64,000 bases of DNA, taken from positions 1 to 64,000 of the forward strand of contig CANNZV010001456.1 of assembly GCA_947561585.1 (NCBI GenBank), in the 5' to 3' direction. Shown here one piece after another: positions 35,401 to 47,269 of this stretch; positions within the stretch are counted from its first letter, which is position 1; each line of letters starts with the position of its first letter. The DNA comes from Caprella mutica. Taxonomy: Eukaryota; Arthropoda; Malacostraca; Amphipoda; Caprellidae. A program made the position numbers and the translations under genes. The notes beneath the pieces were generated by a model. That model had not been told where the DNA came from, ran no database searches, and saw only the letters and a program-made list of their open reading frames with translations.

Positions 35401-38400
35401 GAGTAATGAGTACAGTATGAGAGAAATGAGTACGGTATGAGAGAAATGAGTACGGTATGAGAGAAATGAGTACTGTATGAGAGAAATGAGTACAGTATGA
35501 GAGAAATGAGTACGGTATGAGAGAAATGAGTACTGTATGAGAGAAATGAGTTCAGTATGAGAGAAATGAGTACGGTATGAGAGAAATGAGTACAGTATAA
35601 GAGAAATGAGTACTGTATGAGAGAAATGAGTACGGTATGAGAGAAATGAGTACGGTATGAGAGAAATACGAATATTGATTTAATAACTGAATTGATTTAG
35701 AACTATTAATACTCATATTTAATCAAATTAAACTCTTTATTTAATTAATTTACTTCAAATATTGATACTATTGAGAACACGTTATTCTTCACGGGCAAGT
35801 ACACTAGTTTCTCACCTGATATTTGCCATCTTTTTCTACCACTGCCATAGGGTCAGAAGACAGAGGATTGATTACTGGGTTTAAACTTTGTGGTGGACTG
35901 GCGGTTGAGCTTTGGGTGGTGCCAGACATCGGGTTGAACTGAAAAGGGGGTTAAATTATAAATATTATCTAATTATTATTATTAATTAATTATTAAATAA
36001 TATCTACAGTGTTGATGTTTATCTGTATTTTTGTCTAAATTATCCTAACTCGTTTTCTGGATTCTTCGTCAACTCCTCACTAATTTTCAGGGCAAATAAG
36101 GACCTGGAACCCTAATTAAGTGGCGCCTGTAAATTATTTCTGTGGTTACCACAGTCATCAATCTGCAGGTAATATTTTCATGTTATTTTTAGGAAGAAAT
36201 CACTGGTATGATTCATGATAAAAAAAATGGTGTTTTAAATTATTTTAAAAAAGTAGATACCATTGTTAAATTTATAATATCTTTTAGTACCTAATAGAAG
36301 AAGTCAAAATTTTGAATTTCTATTTTTTTCAAACAAATATCAATAATTTTTTACCAATAGCGGCATCTATACTTTTTTAAAAGATAATACTTCTAATATA
36401 AACATTAAGGTGCAAGTAAATACAAATTCTTCTATTTTCTGTACCATTAATAATGAAGGTGCGAAGAAATTTAGTATATAACGAGCAGAAAGGGCTACCT
36501 ACTTATTTTGTGTGGTTCATTTACAAGCAATTGCCAGTTTTACCATGAAAATTATAGTTTGTCTGTTAAAATTGAAATTAATTTAATTGTAAAATTTAAA
36601 ATTGATTTTTATTGTGAAATTTGAAATTAATTTTTATTGGTGAAATTTAAAATTTATTTTTATTGTGAAATTTAAAATCAATTTTTATTGTGAAATTCAA
36701 AATTTATTTTTATTGTGAAATAAAATAAAAGTTGTGCAATATGTTATACTTTTTTAAATGGAAAGAAAAAATTTATTTTGTTAAGGTAAGTTCCGAATTA
36801 TCGGTCATACTACATCTTCGGAAGATAGCACTGTGTAATAATAACAATTTATATATTATTTTTTCTTATGACCGAAGATGTAGTACTGACCGATAATTAG
36901 GAACTTACCCTAATTATATTTATATAGGGTAAGTTACGAGTTATCGAACAGTTCCACATTTTCGATCACATAAGAAAAAAAGATATAATAATTTTTATTT
37001 AACTGGATAACATATAAAATAAAGATAATTTTTTTCTTTTATGATCGAAAACGTGGAACTGAACGATAACTCAAAACTTACCCTGATCTGTAAAATTTTA
37101 CGCCAATCTTCCTCTAACATTTGTTTTCATGTACAATTTGTTTTAGGTTGGCCTTGCTAACATATGGTGATTATAAATCAAATAATTGTCTGAAACATTG
37201 AAGATGAAACTGTGCTTTACACCCAAGGTATGTTGCTTATTTTTATATCTAAAACTATTAAGAAACACTCGCAAATTAGAGTTTAACTTATATATATGAA
37301 TTAAAAATGTGTTGTATATGTAACTCAATTAAATATTTTATTAAATAAATATTTTTCCATTAAAAGAAATTCCATTAATAAAATATATTTTTGCATTAAA
37401 AAAAATTCCATTAAAAGAATATTTTTCCATTAATAAAATATTTTTGCATTAAAAAAAATTCCATTAAAAAAATATTTCCATTAAAAAAATATTTTTGCAT
37501 TAAAAAAATATCTTTCCAATAAAAGATATATCAATGGTAAAGAAATTAAAAAGAATGAAATTAAAAAATCTGCCTTTACACTCGATGAGCAATATTAGAC
37601 CCTTCAATTCCTACTGTAATCTACCATAATCTTCTATGGCAGTATTTACCTCTAGCGTCCTATAATCAAAGACAAAAAGAGTGTCGGTGTGAATGTGTTT
37701 ACACTGTCATGCAGAATAAACACCTTAAATTAAGACTATATCTTAAATTAAAGGGAATTGGGACTCATATCATTACATCAAGTAAATAATTTACATGGTA
37801 CCTGAGTGCAAGTGTACCAATGATACAAAACGTGTATCAATGATACAAAACGTGTATCAATGATACAAAACGTGTATCAATGATACAAAACGTGTATCAA
37901 TGATACAAAACGTGTATCAATGATACAAAACGTGTATCAATGGTACAAAACGTGTATCAATGGTACAAAACGTGTATCAATGGTACAAAACGTGTATCAA
38001 TGATACAAAACGTGTATCAATGATACAAAACGTGTATCAATGGTACAAAACGTGTATCAATGGTACAAAACGTGTATCAATGATACAAAACGTGTATCAA
38101 TGGTACAAAACGTGTATCAATGGTACAAAACGTGTATCAATGGTACAAAACGTGTATCAATGATACAAAACGTGTATCAATGATACAAAACGTGTAGCAT
38201 TGATACAAAACGTGTATCAATGATACAAAACGTGTATCAATGATACAAAACGTTGATACAGTGCAAGTTGTATCATTAATACAGAGAAGACCTAACTGAA
38301 TGTTTGGACTAATAATACTCTTCATTTTCCTCACCCTGTGGATTCCTGCTGGGTCCTGGAAATCTCCGAGAACTCTCTGGAAAACGTCATCGATGGTAGA

Positions 38401-38451
38401 GGAAGAACCGTGTAGGAAAGAGTCACCCATGAAGTCTGCCCTGTGGGTCAT
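29437..38451 (-). CDS. Small heat shock protein 2 with very long Ser-rich C-terminal tail
   Basis: Five coding exons on the minus strand: 38451-38335, 35938-35816, 31351-31262, 31102-30965, 30885-29437, all phase 0 with GT-AG introns; 638 aa. The N-terminal arm has IDDVFQRVLGDFQD. The alpha-crystallin domain (about 68-155) has VVEKDGKYQ, IMLDVKLFNPRNLQVRAVED and ALSKEGVLTIRAPKK. Residues 157-638, from one exon, are low-complexity, Ser/Asn/Asp/Arg-rich and probably disordered; near 474-500 FEDPFFNSGFSSNFGDLKSL echoes the Phe/Asp arm of sHSP1. Ordinary sHSPs are 150-250 aa. The ATG lies one base after an acceptor (tgtaccccacag), so the leader is spliced. Intron 2 contains the 4.3-kb 20-bp array, intron 1 a palindromic 20-bp array. 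The start of exon 4 uses a weak acceptor (aaaattctaag); this is the least certain junction. Confidence 0.88.
31354..35667 (-). repeat. 20-bp minisatellite, about 215 copies, in sHSP2 intron 2
   Basis: Unit agagaaatgagtacggtatg with frequent changes (gtacgg/gtttgg/gtaccg, tatg/tacg). It runs right up to the acceptor of exon 3, whose pyrimidine tract ctcatttctctcactttcag is itself a variant of the unit read on the minus strand. Higher-order duplication is visible: 31540-31980 and 32620-33060 share the same series of variants. The long minus-strand ORFs (up to 1245 codons) are repeat artefacts. Confidence 0.97.
35757..35808. repeat. Single dispersed copy of the 55-bp satellite unit
   Basis: Contains aaatattgatactattgaga, acacgttattcttcacgggc and aagtacactagt, matching the array at 17270-18215. 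It ends five bases from the donor of sHSP2 exon 2. Confidence 0.85.
35940..36780. other. sHSP2 intron 1, AT-rich part
   Basis: No coding exon seen. 36590-36725 has five copies of a tttttattgtgaaatttaaa repeat. Confidence 0.5.
36783..37086. mobile_element. Two neighbouring copies of the gggtaagtt palindromic MITE
   Basis: 36783-36910: left aaggtaagttccgaattatc, right gataattaggaacttaccc. 36926-37084: left gggtaagttacgagttatcg, right cgataactcaaaacttaccc. Both are almost complete inverted repeats with AT-rich centres and no ORF. Other copies: 45427-45640, 52277-52478, 55025-55228, 56517-56697, 58921-59116. Confidence 0.85.
37330..37520. repeat. Degenerate ttccattaaa repeat
   Basis: Eight or so copies of tattttttccattaaaaaaa-type units in sHSP2 intron 1. 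Confidence 0.75.
37813..38255. repeat. 20-bp self-complementary minisatellite
   Basis: About 22 copies of tgatacaaaacgtgtatcaa (variants with tggtac). Each unit has 6-bp arms tgatac/gtatca, so single strands can fold into a hairpin in every copy. It lies in sHSP2 intron 1, about 80 bp from the exon 1 donor. Confidence 0.95.
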
Positions 38452-38479
38452 GCTGTGGGGTACATTGGATTAGTATGGG

Positions 38480-39025
38480 GTACACGAAATTGGAGCACTG
38501 ACAATTGAGCCCCCAGACAATTGAGCATAAGGCAATTCAGCCCAAGACAATTGACCTCAGAGCAATTGGGTCCAGAAAAAAAAATTGTGATAACAGGAGC
38601 AATAAAGAAGTGTTACTTTGTTATTTCCGCAGCAATGGTCTTAAATTAGGTTAATACAGTAGACTGTGATAAATATGAGCTCAGATTCAACCCGCAGTAT
38701 TAAGATTTTGCCTATTTATTAAATAAGCAAAATTTAAATATTATGTATGCAAAAATCAAAAGCTAAATTTTAATAATCCGGTTTGTAGCTGAGTCCATAT
38801 TCATCAGTCTCTACAGTAATAACAAAGTAACACTTCTTTATTGGGTATGCTTTGACAATTTTTCTGGGCTGAGTTGTCTTGGGGCTCAATTGTTTTTGGC
38901 ACAATTGCCTTGGGGCTCAATTGTTTTTGGCACAATTGCCTTGGGGCTCAATTGTTTTTGGCTCGTTTGTCATATGGCTCAATTGTTTTGGGCTCAATTG
39001 TCTTGGGTTCAATTGTCGGTCCACG
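38480..39025. mobile_element. Foldback element with (caattg)-rich arms
   Basis: The left arm has repeated gacaattgagc / caattcagcccaag motifs and the right arm repeated ggggctcaattgtttttggc motifs. Inner inverted pair aataaagaagtgttactttg (about 38600) and caaagtaacacttctttatt (about 38822). The whole block reads as a long imperfect inverted repeat. No ORF that looks real. Confidence 0.75.
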
Positions 39026-39049
39026 AACGATATTAATATGCGATACACA

Positions 39050-39460
39050 AAATTTATATGAGGTACACTAAAATAATATGAGTTACACTGAAATAATATG
39101 AGTTACACTAAAATAATATGAGGTACACTATGATAAAATAAGGTACACGATGTTGATATGAGGTACACGATAATAATATGTGGTACACTGAAATAATAAG
39201 AGGTAAACTGAAATAATAAGAGGTACACTAAATAATAAGAGGTACACTGATAAGAGGTACACTAAATAATAAGAGGTACACTAAATAATAAGAGGTACAC
39301 TGATAAGAGGTACACTGAAATAATAAGAGGTAAACTGAAATAATAAGAGGTACACTAAATAATAAGAGGTACACTGATAAGAGGTACACTAAATAACAAG
39401 AGGTACACTAAATATCAAGAGGTACACTAAATAATAAGAGGTACACTAAATAACATCTGC
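39050..39460. repeat. gaggtacactaaaataata tandem repeat
   Basis: About 20 copies of 12- to 20-bp forms of aataataagaggtacacta. Confidence 0.9.
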
Positions 39461-39529
39461 TACCCTAACACTAAAATGCTGAAGGTTAAAAATGAACTAT
39501 TGGCTAATGTCCAAATTGCTTTCAAACTA

Positions 39530-42085
39530 TGATAAACACTGTGCACTATAAACACTGTGCACTGTGCACTATAAACACTGTGCACTGTGCACTATAAACA
39601 CTGTGCACTGTGCACTATAAACACTGTGCACTGTGCACTATAAACACTGCGCACTGTGCACTGTGCACTATAAACACTGTGCACTGGGAACTATAAACAC
39701 TGTGCACTGTGCACTATAAACACTGTGCACTGTACACTATAAACACTGCGCACTATAAACACTGTGCACTGTACACTATAAACACTGCGCACTGTGCACT
39801 ATAAACACTGTGCACTGTGCACTATAAACACTGTGCACTGTGCACTATAAACACTGCGCACTGTGCACTATAAACACTGTGCACTGTGCACTATAAACAC
39901 TGTGCACTGTGCACTATAAACACTGCGCACTGTGCACTATAAACACTGTGCACTGTGCACTATAAGCACTGTGCACTGTGCACTATAAACACTGTGCACT
40001 GTGCACTATAAACACTGTGCACTGTGCACTATAAACACTGTGCACTGTACACTATAAACACTGTGCACTATAAACACTGTGCACTGTGCACTATAAACAC
40101 AACACTGTGCACTATAAACACTGTGCACTGTGCACTATAAACACTGTGCACTGTGCACTATAAACACTGTGCACTGTGCACTATAAACACTGTGCACTAT
40201 AAACACTGTGCACTATAAACACTGTGCACTATGAACACTGTGCACTATAAACACTGTGCACTATAAACACTGTGCACTATGAACACTGTGCACTATATAC
40301 ACTGCACTATAAACACTGTGCACTATAAACACTGTGCACTGTGCACTATAAACACTGTGCACTATAAACACTGTGCACTATAAACACTGTGCACTATAAA
40401 CACTGTGCACTATAAACACTGTACACTATGAACACTGTGCACTATAAACACTGTGCACTATGAACACTGTGCACTATAAACACTGTGCACTATAAACACT
40501 GTGCACTATAAACACTGTGCACTATGAACACTGTGCACTATAAACACTGTGCACTATGAACACTGTGCACTATAAACACTATGCACTATAAACACTGTGC
40601 ACTATGAACACTGTGCACTATAAACACTGTGCACTATAAACACTGTGCACTATGAACACTGTGCACTATAAACACTGTGCACTATAAACACTGTGCACTA
40701 TAAACACTGTGCACTATGAACACTGTGCACTATAAACACTGTGCACTATGAACACTATGCACTATAAACACTGTGCACTATAAACACTGTGCACTGTGCA
40801 CTATAAACACTGTGCACTATAAACACTGTGCACTATAAACACTGTGCACTATAAACACTGTGTACTATGAACACTGTGCACTATAAACACTGTGCACTAT
40901 AAACACTGTGCACTATGAACACTGTGCACTATAAACACTGTGCACTGTGCACTATAAACACTGTGCACTGTGCACTATAAACACTGTGCACTGTGCACTA
41001 TAAACACTGTGCACTGTGCACTATAAACACTGTGCACTGTGCACTATAAACACTGTGCACTGTGCACTATAAACACTGTGCACTGTGCACTATAAACACT
41101 GTGCACTATAAACACTGTGCACTGTGCACTATGAACACTGTGCACTGTGCACTATAAACACTGTGCACTATAAACACTGTGCACTGTACACTATGAACAC
41201 TGTGCACTATGAACACTGTGCACTATGAACACTGTGCACTATAAACACTGTGCACTGTGCACTATAAACACTGTGCACTATAAACACTGTGCACTGTAAA
41301 CACTGTGCACTGTGCACTATAAACACTGTGCACTATGAACACTGTGCACTATAAACACTGTGCACTATAAACACTGTGCACTATAAAAACTGTGCACTAT
41401 GAACACTGTGCACTATGAACACTGTGCACTATAAACACTGTGCACTATAAACACTGTGCACTATAAACACTGTGCACTGTGCACTATAAACACTGTGCAC
41501 TATAAACACTGTGCACTATGAACACTGTGCACTATAAACACTGTGCACTATAAACACTGTGCACTATGAACACTGTGCACTATGAACACTGTGCACTGTG
41601 CACTATAAACACTGTGCACTATAAACACTGTGCACTGTGCACTATAAACACTGTGCACTATAAACACTGTGCACTATAAACACTGTGCACTATAAACACT
41701 GTGCACTATAAACACTGTGCACTATAAACACTGTGCACTGTGCACTATAAACACTGTGCACTGTGCACTATAAACACTGTGCACTGTGCACTATAAACAC
41801 TGTGCACTATAAACACTGTGCACTATGAACACTGTGCACTATAAACACTGTGCACTGTGCACTATAAACACTGTGCACTGTGCACTATAAACACTGTGCA
41901 CTGTGCACTATAAACACTGTGCACTGTGCACTATAAACACTGTGCACTGTGCACTATAAACACTGTGCACTATAAACACAACACTGTGCACTATAAACAC
42001 TGTGCACTGTGCACTATAAACACTGTGCACTGTGCACTATAAACACTGTGCACTGTGCACTATAAACACTGTGCACTATAAATAC
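39530..42085. repeat. 16/22-bp minisatellite with gtgcac palindromes
   Basis: About 2.5 kb of cactgtgcactataaa units mixed with longer cactgtgcactgtgcactat forms. Variants (tatgaa, gcgcac) are patchy, suggesting repeated local duplication. Confidence 0.97.
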
Positions 42086-42089
42086 CGTG

Positions 42090-43020
42090 CTAAATATTAA
42101 ATAATAACAATTGTATAAAATATTGAGCAATAACAATTGTATAAAATATTGAACAATAACAATTGTTTAAAATATTGAAAAATAACAATTGTTTAAAATA
42201 TTAAATAATAACAATTGTTTAAAATATTAAATAATAACAATTATTTAAAATATTGCATAATAATAAGTATTTAAAATAATGCATATCAACAATTATTTAA
42301 AATAATGCATAATAATAAGTATTTAAAATAATGCATAATAATAAGTTTTTAAATTTGACTAATTGGTCTCCTTCTGGGAAATCTTACTAAATCGAAAGCT
42401 CTAAAAATAAAGGATGTACAACTTTTTCGTCGTTTCTCTTGTGCTTCACTTCATAAATTAAGTTTTTAAAATAATGCATAATAACAATTGTTTAAAATAA
42501 TGCATAATAACAATTGTTTAAAATAATGCATAATAATAAGTATTTAAAATAATGCATAATAACAATTGTTTAAAATAATGCATAATAATAAGTATTTAAA
42601 ATAATGCATAATAATAAGTATTTAAAATAATGCATAATAACAATTGTTTAAAATAATGCATAATAACAATTGTTTAAAATAATGCATAATAATAAGTATT
42701 TAAAATAATGCATATTAACAATTATTTAAAATAATGCATAATAAAAAGTATTTAAAATAATGCATAATAATAAGTATTTAAAATAATGCATAATAACAAT
42801 TGTTTAAAATAATGCATAATAATAAGTATTTAAAATAATGCATAATAACAATTGTTTAAAATAATGCATAATAACAATTATTTAAAATAATGCATAATAA
42901 CAAATGTTTAAAATAATGCATATTAACAAATGTTTAAAATAATGCATAATAATAATTGTTTAAAATAATGCATAATAACAATTATTTAAAATAATGCAAA
43001 ATGACAATGTTTAAAATAAT
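42090..43020. repeat. 26-bp AT-rich array interrupted by a unique insert
   Basis: Units of aataatgcataataacaatt with gtttaa or atttaa. At about 42352-42465 a non-repetitive stretch (ggtctccttctgggaaatct) interrupts the array. Confidence 0.9.
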
Positions 43021-44270
43021 CTATAGCAATAACAATAATAACAATAACTGACTAAGTAAAGTACAGTCACTTACAGATGTTAAGTACAGTACTTCACTGT
43101 ACTTCCCAAACATGAGTCATGTCCGATGATGGATGAGTCAGTCACTAGAAGCATGAGTAATTTAACTAGTAGAATTAGTATTTATTTTTCTAGATATTTT
43201 CAGGCTGAGTAACTAATGTCATTTTGATTTTTTTTAAAGAAAATATAGATTTAAAAAAAAAGAAAATTAGTGTGTTTGTTAAATATAGATAAAAAAAAAA
43301 TTAGTGTGTTTGTTGAATATAGATTTTTAAAAAAGAAAATTAGTTTTTTTGTTAAATATAGATTTTTTAAAAGAGGATATATAGATTTTTAAAAATGAAA
43401 ATGAAATAGATTTTCTTAGATATAGATTTTTAAAAAATTGAAAAAAAAATTTAGTTTAGATTTTTTAAAAGAAAATATAGATTTTTTAAAAGATATTTTT
43501 TAAATAGATTCATTTTAAACCTATTTCAGTTTAATTTTTATGAAATGGTTATATATCATTTCCCCTCTGTATACCTATATATTATTTCCCCTCTTAACCA
43601 TACTGTTGTAGCCACGGAAATACCTCTAAGTTCTTCTTCCCCTTTCACCACTAATAACTAACTTGGCTCAGTACTTCCCCATTAGAGGGAAAATCACTAG
43701 TTTAGATGTGAGGGGAGATGTCATTCCCCATTAGAGGGGAAGTGAAAGTAGTAAAAATAGCACCAATAGAAAAAAGGGCGTACTTTTAATTTGAGAATAA
43801 CTATAACTAAATATACTAAAAAAACATATAACTTTTAAATAAAAAACTGTTTTTTTTACTACGTAATATTAATTACGGTGTCTGGAATAATACTAAAATC
43901 AACTAAAGATTGAAAAATTAATAATCGAAGATAAAAAAATCATCTAATTACAATATTTCTATATAATGTAAATTCTAATTTTTATGCTTTAATTCAACTT
44001 TTAAATGTATTTCATCCATAAGCAGTAGCAATGAATTTTAAAAGGAATCTAAACAATACAGGGTATAAGATAAAAATCATTAATCAATAAATAACTGAAT
44101 CTGAAAACACGGCCCTTGTGTTACACAAATAGAAATAATATTGAAACCCCGTTATTTTCAACGGGAAGATACACTAGTTTTATGATAAAAATACATCCAA
44201 TACACGTGCCAGTACATCCAGTACTTCCCGATGTCATTTTAAGTTATTATAGGTGATGAAGTCATACCTG
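43021..44270. other. AT-rich DNA with degenerate repeats
   Basis: 43220-43500 carries diverged atatagattttttaaaagaa units. A hairpin ccgttattttcaacgg followed by gaagatacactag lies at about 44148-44178. No gene. Confidence 0.5.
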
Positions 44271-44309
44271 TGACCTCGTCAGGTCACTAGGATGATGGTG
44301 TAATTACAG

Positions 44310-44405
44310 GTGAAAATGCAGTTGTGAAAATGCAGTTATGAAAATGCAAATATGAAAATGTATTTGTGAAAATGCAAATATGAAAATGCAGTTGTGAAAA
44401 TGCAG
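44310..44405. repeat. gtgaaaatgca short tandem repeat
   Basis: Seven copies of gtgaaaatgcagttatgaaa-type 14-bp units. Confidence 0.85.
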
Positions 44406-44575
44406 TGAGGTGAAACATTATTTGGTTTTTCACATTTTTAAATTTATAAATAATCCCCGTTTACAGTATTTTCAATATTAAATTTAAATTATATATCATT
44501 TATTTATTATGTTGAAAATATAAAAAAGTGACCAATGCACAAATTTGAGAATGCATGTTAAGAAGGACATGACTG

Positions 44576-44737
44576 GGGTTGTGACAATATGCTTTATAAA
44601 TCATAGAGAATATTATAGACGGAGAGAATTAAAGAGTATTGAATGGTTCTACACCAGCGGTATATAGTATTCGATACCATTTCATTTCGTCTGTGATATT
44701 CTTAAGATCTATGATTTAAAAGCATATTATCACAACT
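44576..44737. mobile_element. Decayed copy of the hAT-like MITE
   Basis: Left ggggttgtgacaatatgctt; right aaagcatattatcacaact. The right end is disrupted and no target duplication is clear. Confidence 0.75.
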
Positions 44738-45426
44738 CATAACCCATGTTGTAACAATTCGTTATATGTACACTGTACGTTACTGATAAAAATGATATTG
44801 TGACTGAACCTGAAAATTTGTTAAATAATTTTATTTTAGACTTATATATTAATTAATTAATATGTAATTTAAATTAAATTTTATTCTACCATTTTATGGT
44901 GGGGCCATGGAAGATTAAGATGGGGGACATCTCTTAATCTTCTATGGCCCCACCATAGATTTGCAATTTTTTACAATACCGGAAATGCATTTATTAAAAC
45001 ATTTTTCTTATTGCAAATTTAATATATTAAAAATATATATAATATAAAAATCAAATGTACATTAAAGCGAACCTTGAAGAGTGTAAAACAAATAAAGATG
45101 ACTGTAATTTTTAGATGTAAATTGAGTTGTGTAAATAGTAAAACATACAAATAACAGTTAGGTTTCTCTATTCCTATACACCCGAATGTAGGCCCCACTG
45201 CATTTAGTCTAGTTTGTTTTTGGCTCGAATGTTTTACCCATGTGTACAATTTAGAAAATTATATAGATTAAAAATAGATAATATAATGAAATAGTGATAG
45301 TTTCAATTTCCAGATACGAAATAATTAAAGGAATAGTATTTCAAAATGTTATTAGTAAAAAATGTGTATGAAAATATTTTTAAAATTCATTATGGATAGA
45401 TATAACGGGTTACATTTTATTTGATA

Positions 45427-45640
45427 GGGTAAGTTACGAATTATTGGTCAGTACTACATCTTCGGTAATATAAGAAAAAAAATATAAAAATTGTTATTAT
45501 TACAGAGTGGTATGTAATACTTCTGCAAACCTGGACTGGTTGTTTTTTACTCAACCAATCCTAGTGAAATAATTATTATATTGTTCTTTCTTTTATGTCC
45601 GAAAATATGGGACTGACCGATAATTCGGAACTTACCCTAT
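45427..45640. mobile_element. gggtaagtt palindromic MITE
   Basis: Left gggtaagttacgaattattg, right gataattcggaacttaccct; the centre has a further inverted pair around tggtatgtaatacttctgca. No ORF. Confidence 0.85.
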
Positions 45641-46316
45641 ATACATTTTATTTTATTTTCCAAGGAAAATTATGACATAAAAAGCATTATATATTTTACA
45701 GAACATTTTCCTTTATTTTGAAAATTCATCGCAGGATCTTTTTTTCTTTACATTTCTAGCGGTCAGTTGCTTTAGGGGTTAGTGCCCCCACATTACAGGA
45801 CAAAGGGGGGTGAGGGGGGGGGGGTATTAAAAGGAGGGTGAGGGGGAGTAACGGTGAACATAATTCGTAATCACGAGTTTTATTTTTTGCTAATTAAAGT
45901 AATTATGAAAAGAAACTAAGAAAATGTAAAATAAAAATGGCTAAGAAATTTTTAATAAAATTTTATTATGTTTCAGTTTTTTGGATATTTTTAATAGTAA
46001 AGAATTGGAAAATTACATTAAAATGGGTATTCACTATTGAAATATTTTGTTGGTTATAATTTGTTATAAAAAATAAACTTAAATTCGATTATTTGATAAT
46101 CATTATGTACGTTTTTATTTACTTAAAAAAATATATATAATGAAATTACGCTATTCCTTAATAAATTATAATTTCCGATATCTAACGAATTTTCCATATG
46201 AAATGTATGATTTACACATTATATAAACCATCTCTTTTTAATTCGTACACGAATATAGAATGTATTATTTCAAAAGCAAACCCCTATTAATGATTAAATT
46301 TCATTATTTTCCTTAC

Positions 46317-46560
46317 CTTTTTACTGTTCTGTGATATTGTAGACTTTTGCAGAAAAGGTACAAAACTCGCTATTGTAAGTAATGAGTGCAGAGCGAAACT
46401 AGCTAAGAACCTCTCGGTAGGAAGGTAAAACTAGACTGAGCAGATTAAATAAAGCTTCCGAAGAGTCAGGCGGGTATACCTACCTACCTACCTGATGCCA
46501 AACATTGGGTATACCCACAGATTAACGGAGAAGATAAACTCTGTAGAATGTTCTTTCCTG
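46317..46560 (-). promoter_or_regulatory. Candidate promoter and 5' UTR exon of sHSP2
   Basis: On the minus strand an inverted heat-shock element agaatgttct (about 46545-46556) is followed about 110 bp later by an initiator-like ctcagtc (A at 46437), and then a segment ending at a good donor, gtaaaaag/gtaagg, with the last exon base at 46317. The sHSP2 coding start at 38451 needs a spliced leader, and this is the best candidate seen upstream. A tttattta stretch lies only 16 bp before the initiator, closer than a normal TATA box. The assignment to sHSP2 is inference. Confidence 0.4.
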
Positions 46561-46574
46561 TAATTGTCACGACG

Positions 46575-47210
46575 AGAATATGACTGGCCAATCAGAGGCC
46601 GGTACTGGCCAGCACTTACAACTCTCTTGTCCAATCAGAGGCCGGTACTAACCAGCACCTACAACTGTCTCGTCCAATCAGAGGCCGGTACTAACCAGCA
46701 CCTACAACTCTCTTGTCCAATCATAGGCCGGTAATAACCAGCACCTACAACTCTCTTGTCCAATCATAGGCCGGTAATAACCAGCACCTACAACTCTCTT
46801 GTCCAATCAGAGGCCGGTAATAACCAGCACCTACAACTCCCTTGTCCAATCAGAGAGCGGTAATAACCAGCACCTACAACTCTCTTGTCCAATCAGAGAA
46901 CGGTAATAACCAGCACCTACAACTCTCTTGTCCAATCAGAGGCCGGTAGTAACCAGCAACTACAACTCTCTTGTCCAATCAGAGAGCGGTAATAACCAGC
47001 ACCTACAACTCTCTTGTCCAATCAGAGAACGGTAATAACCAGCACCTACAACTCTCTTGTCCAATCAGAGAACGGTAATAACCAGCACCTACAACTCTCT
47101 TGTCCAATCAGAGGCCGGTAGTAACCAGCACCTACAACTCTCTTGTCGAATCAGAGGCCGGTACTAACCAGCACCTACAACTTTTTTAACCAATCAGAGG
47201 CCAGTATTTT
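46575..47210. repeat. 43-bp tandem array with one CCAAT box per unit
   Basis: About 15 copies containing ctcttgtccaatcagaggcc and ggtaataaccagcacctaca. Every unit carries ccaatca. It lies directly upstream of the candidate sHSP2 promoter. A diverged relative (accaatcacagagcggtatt) lies near 60940. Confidence 0.93.
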
Positions 47211-47263
47211 GCCACGTCATTGCAGCTAGGAGTTACAAATAAAAGAAAGCAGTGAGGTAACGT

Positions 47264-47269
47264 TTTATT
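47264..47269 (-). terminator. Candidate polyadenylation signal of the SLC45 gene
   Basis: Minus-strand AATAAA 640 bp beyond the SLC45 stop, just before the 43-bp array. 47270-47908 would be the 3' UTR; nothing else is recognised there. Confidence 0.4.
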
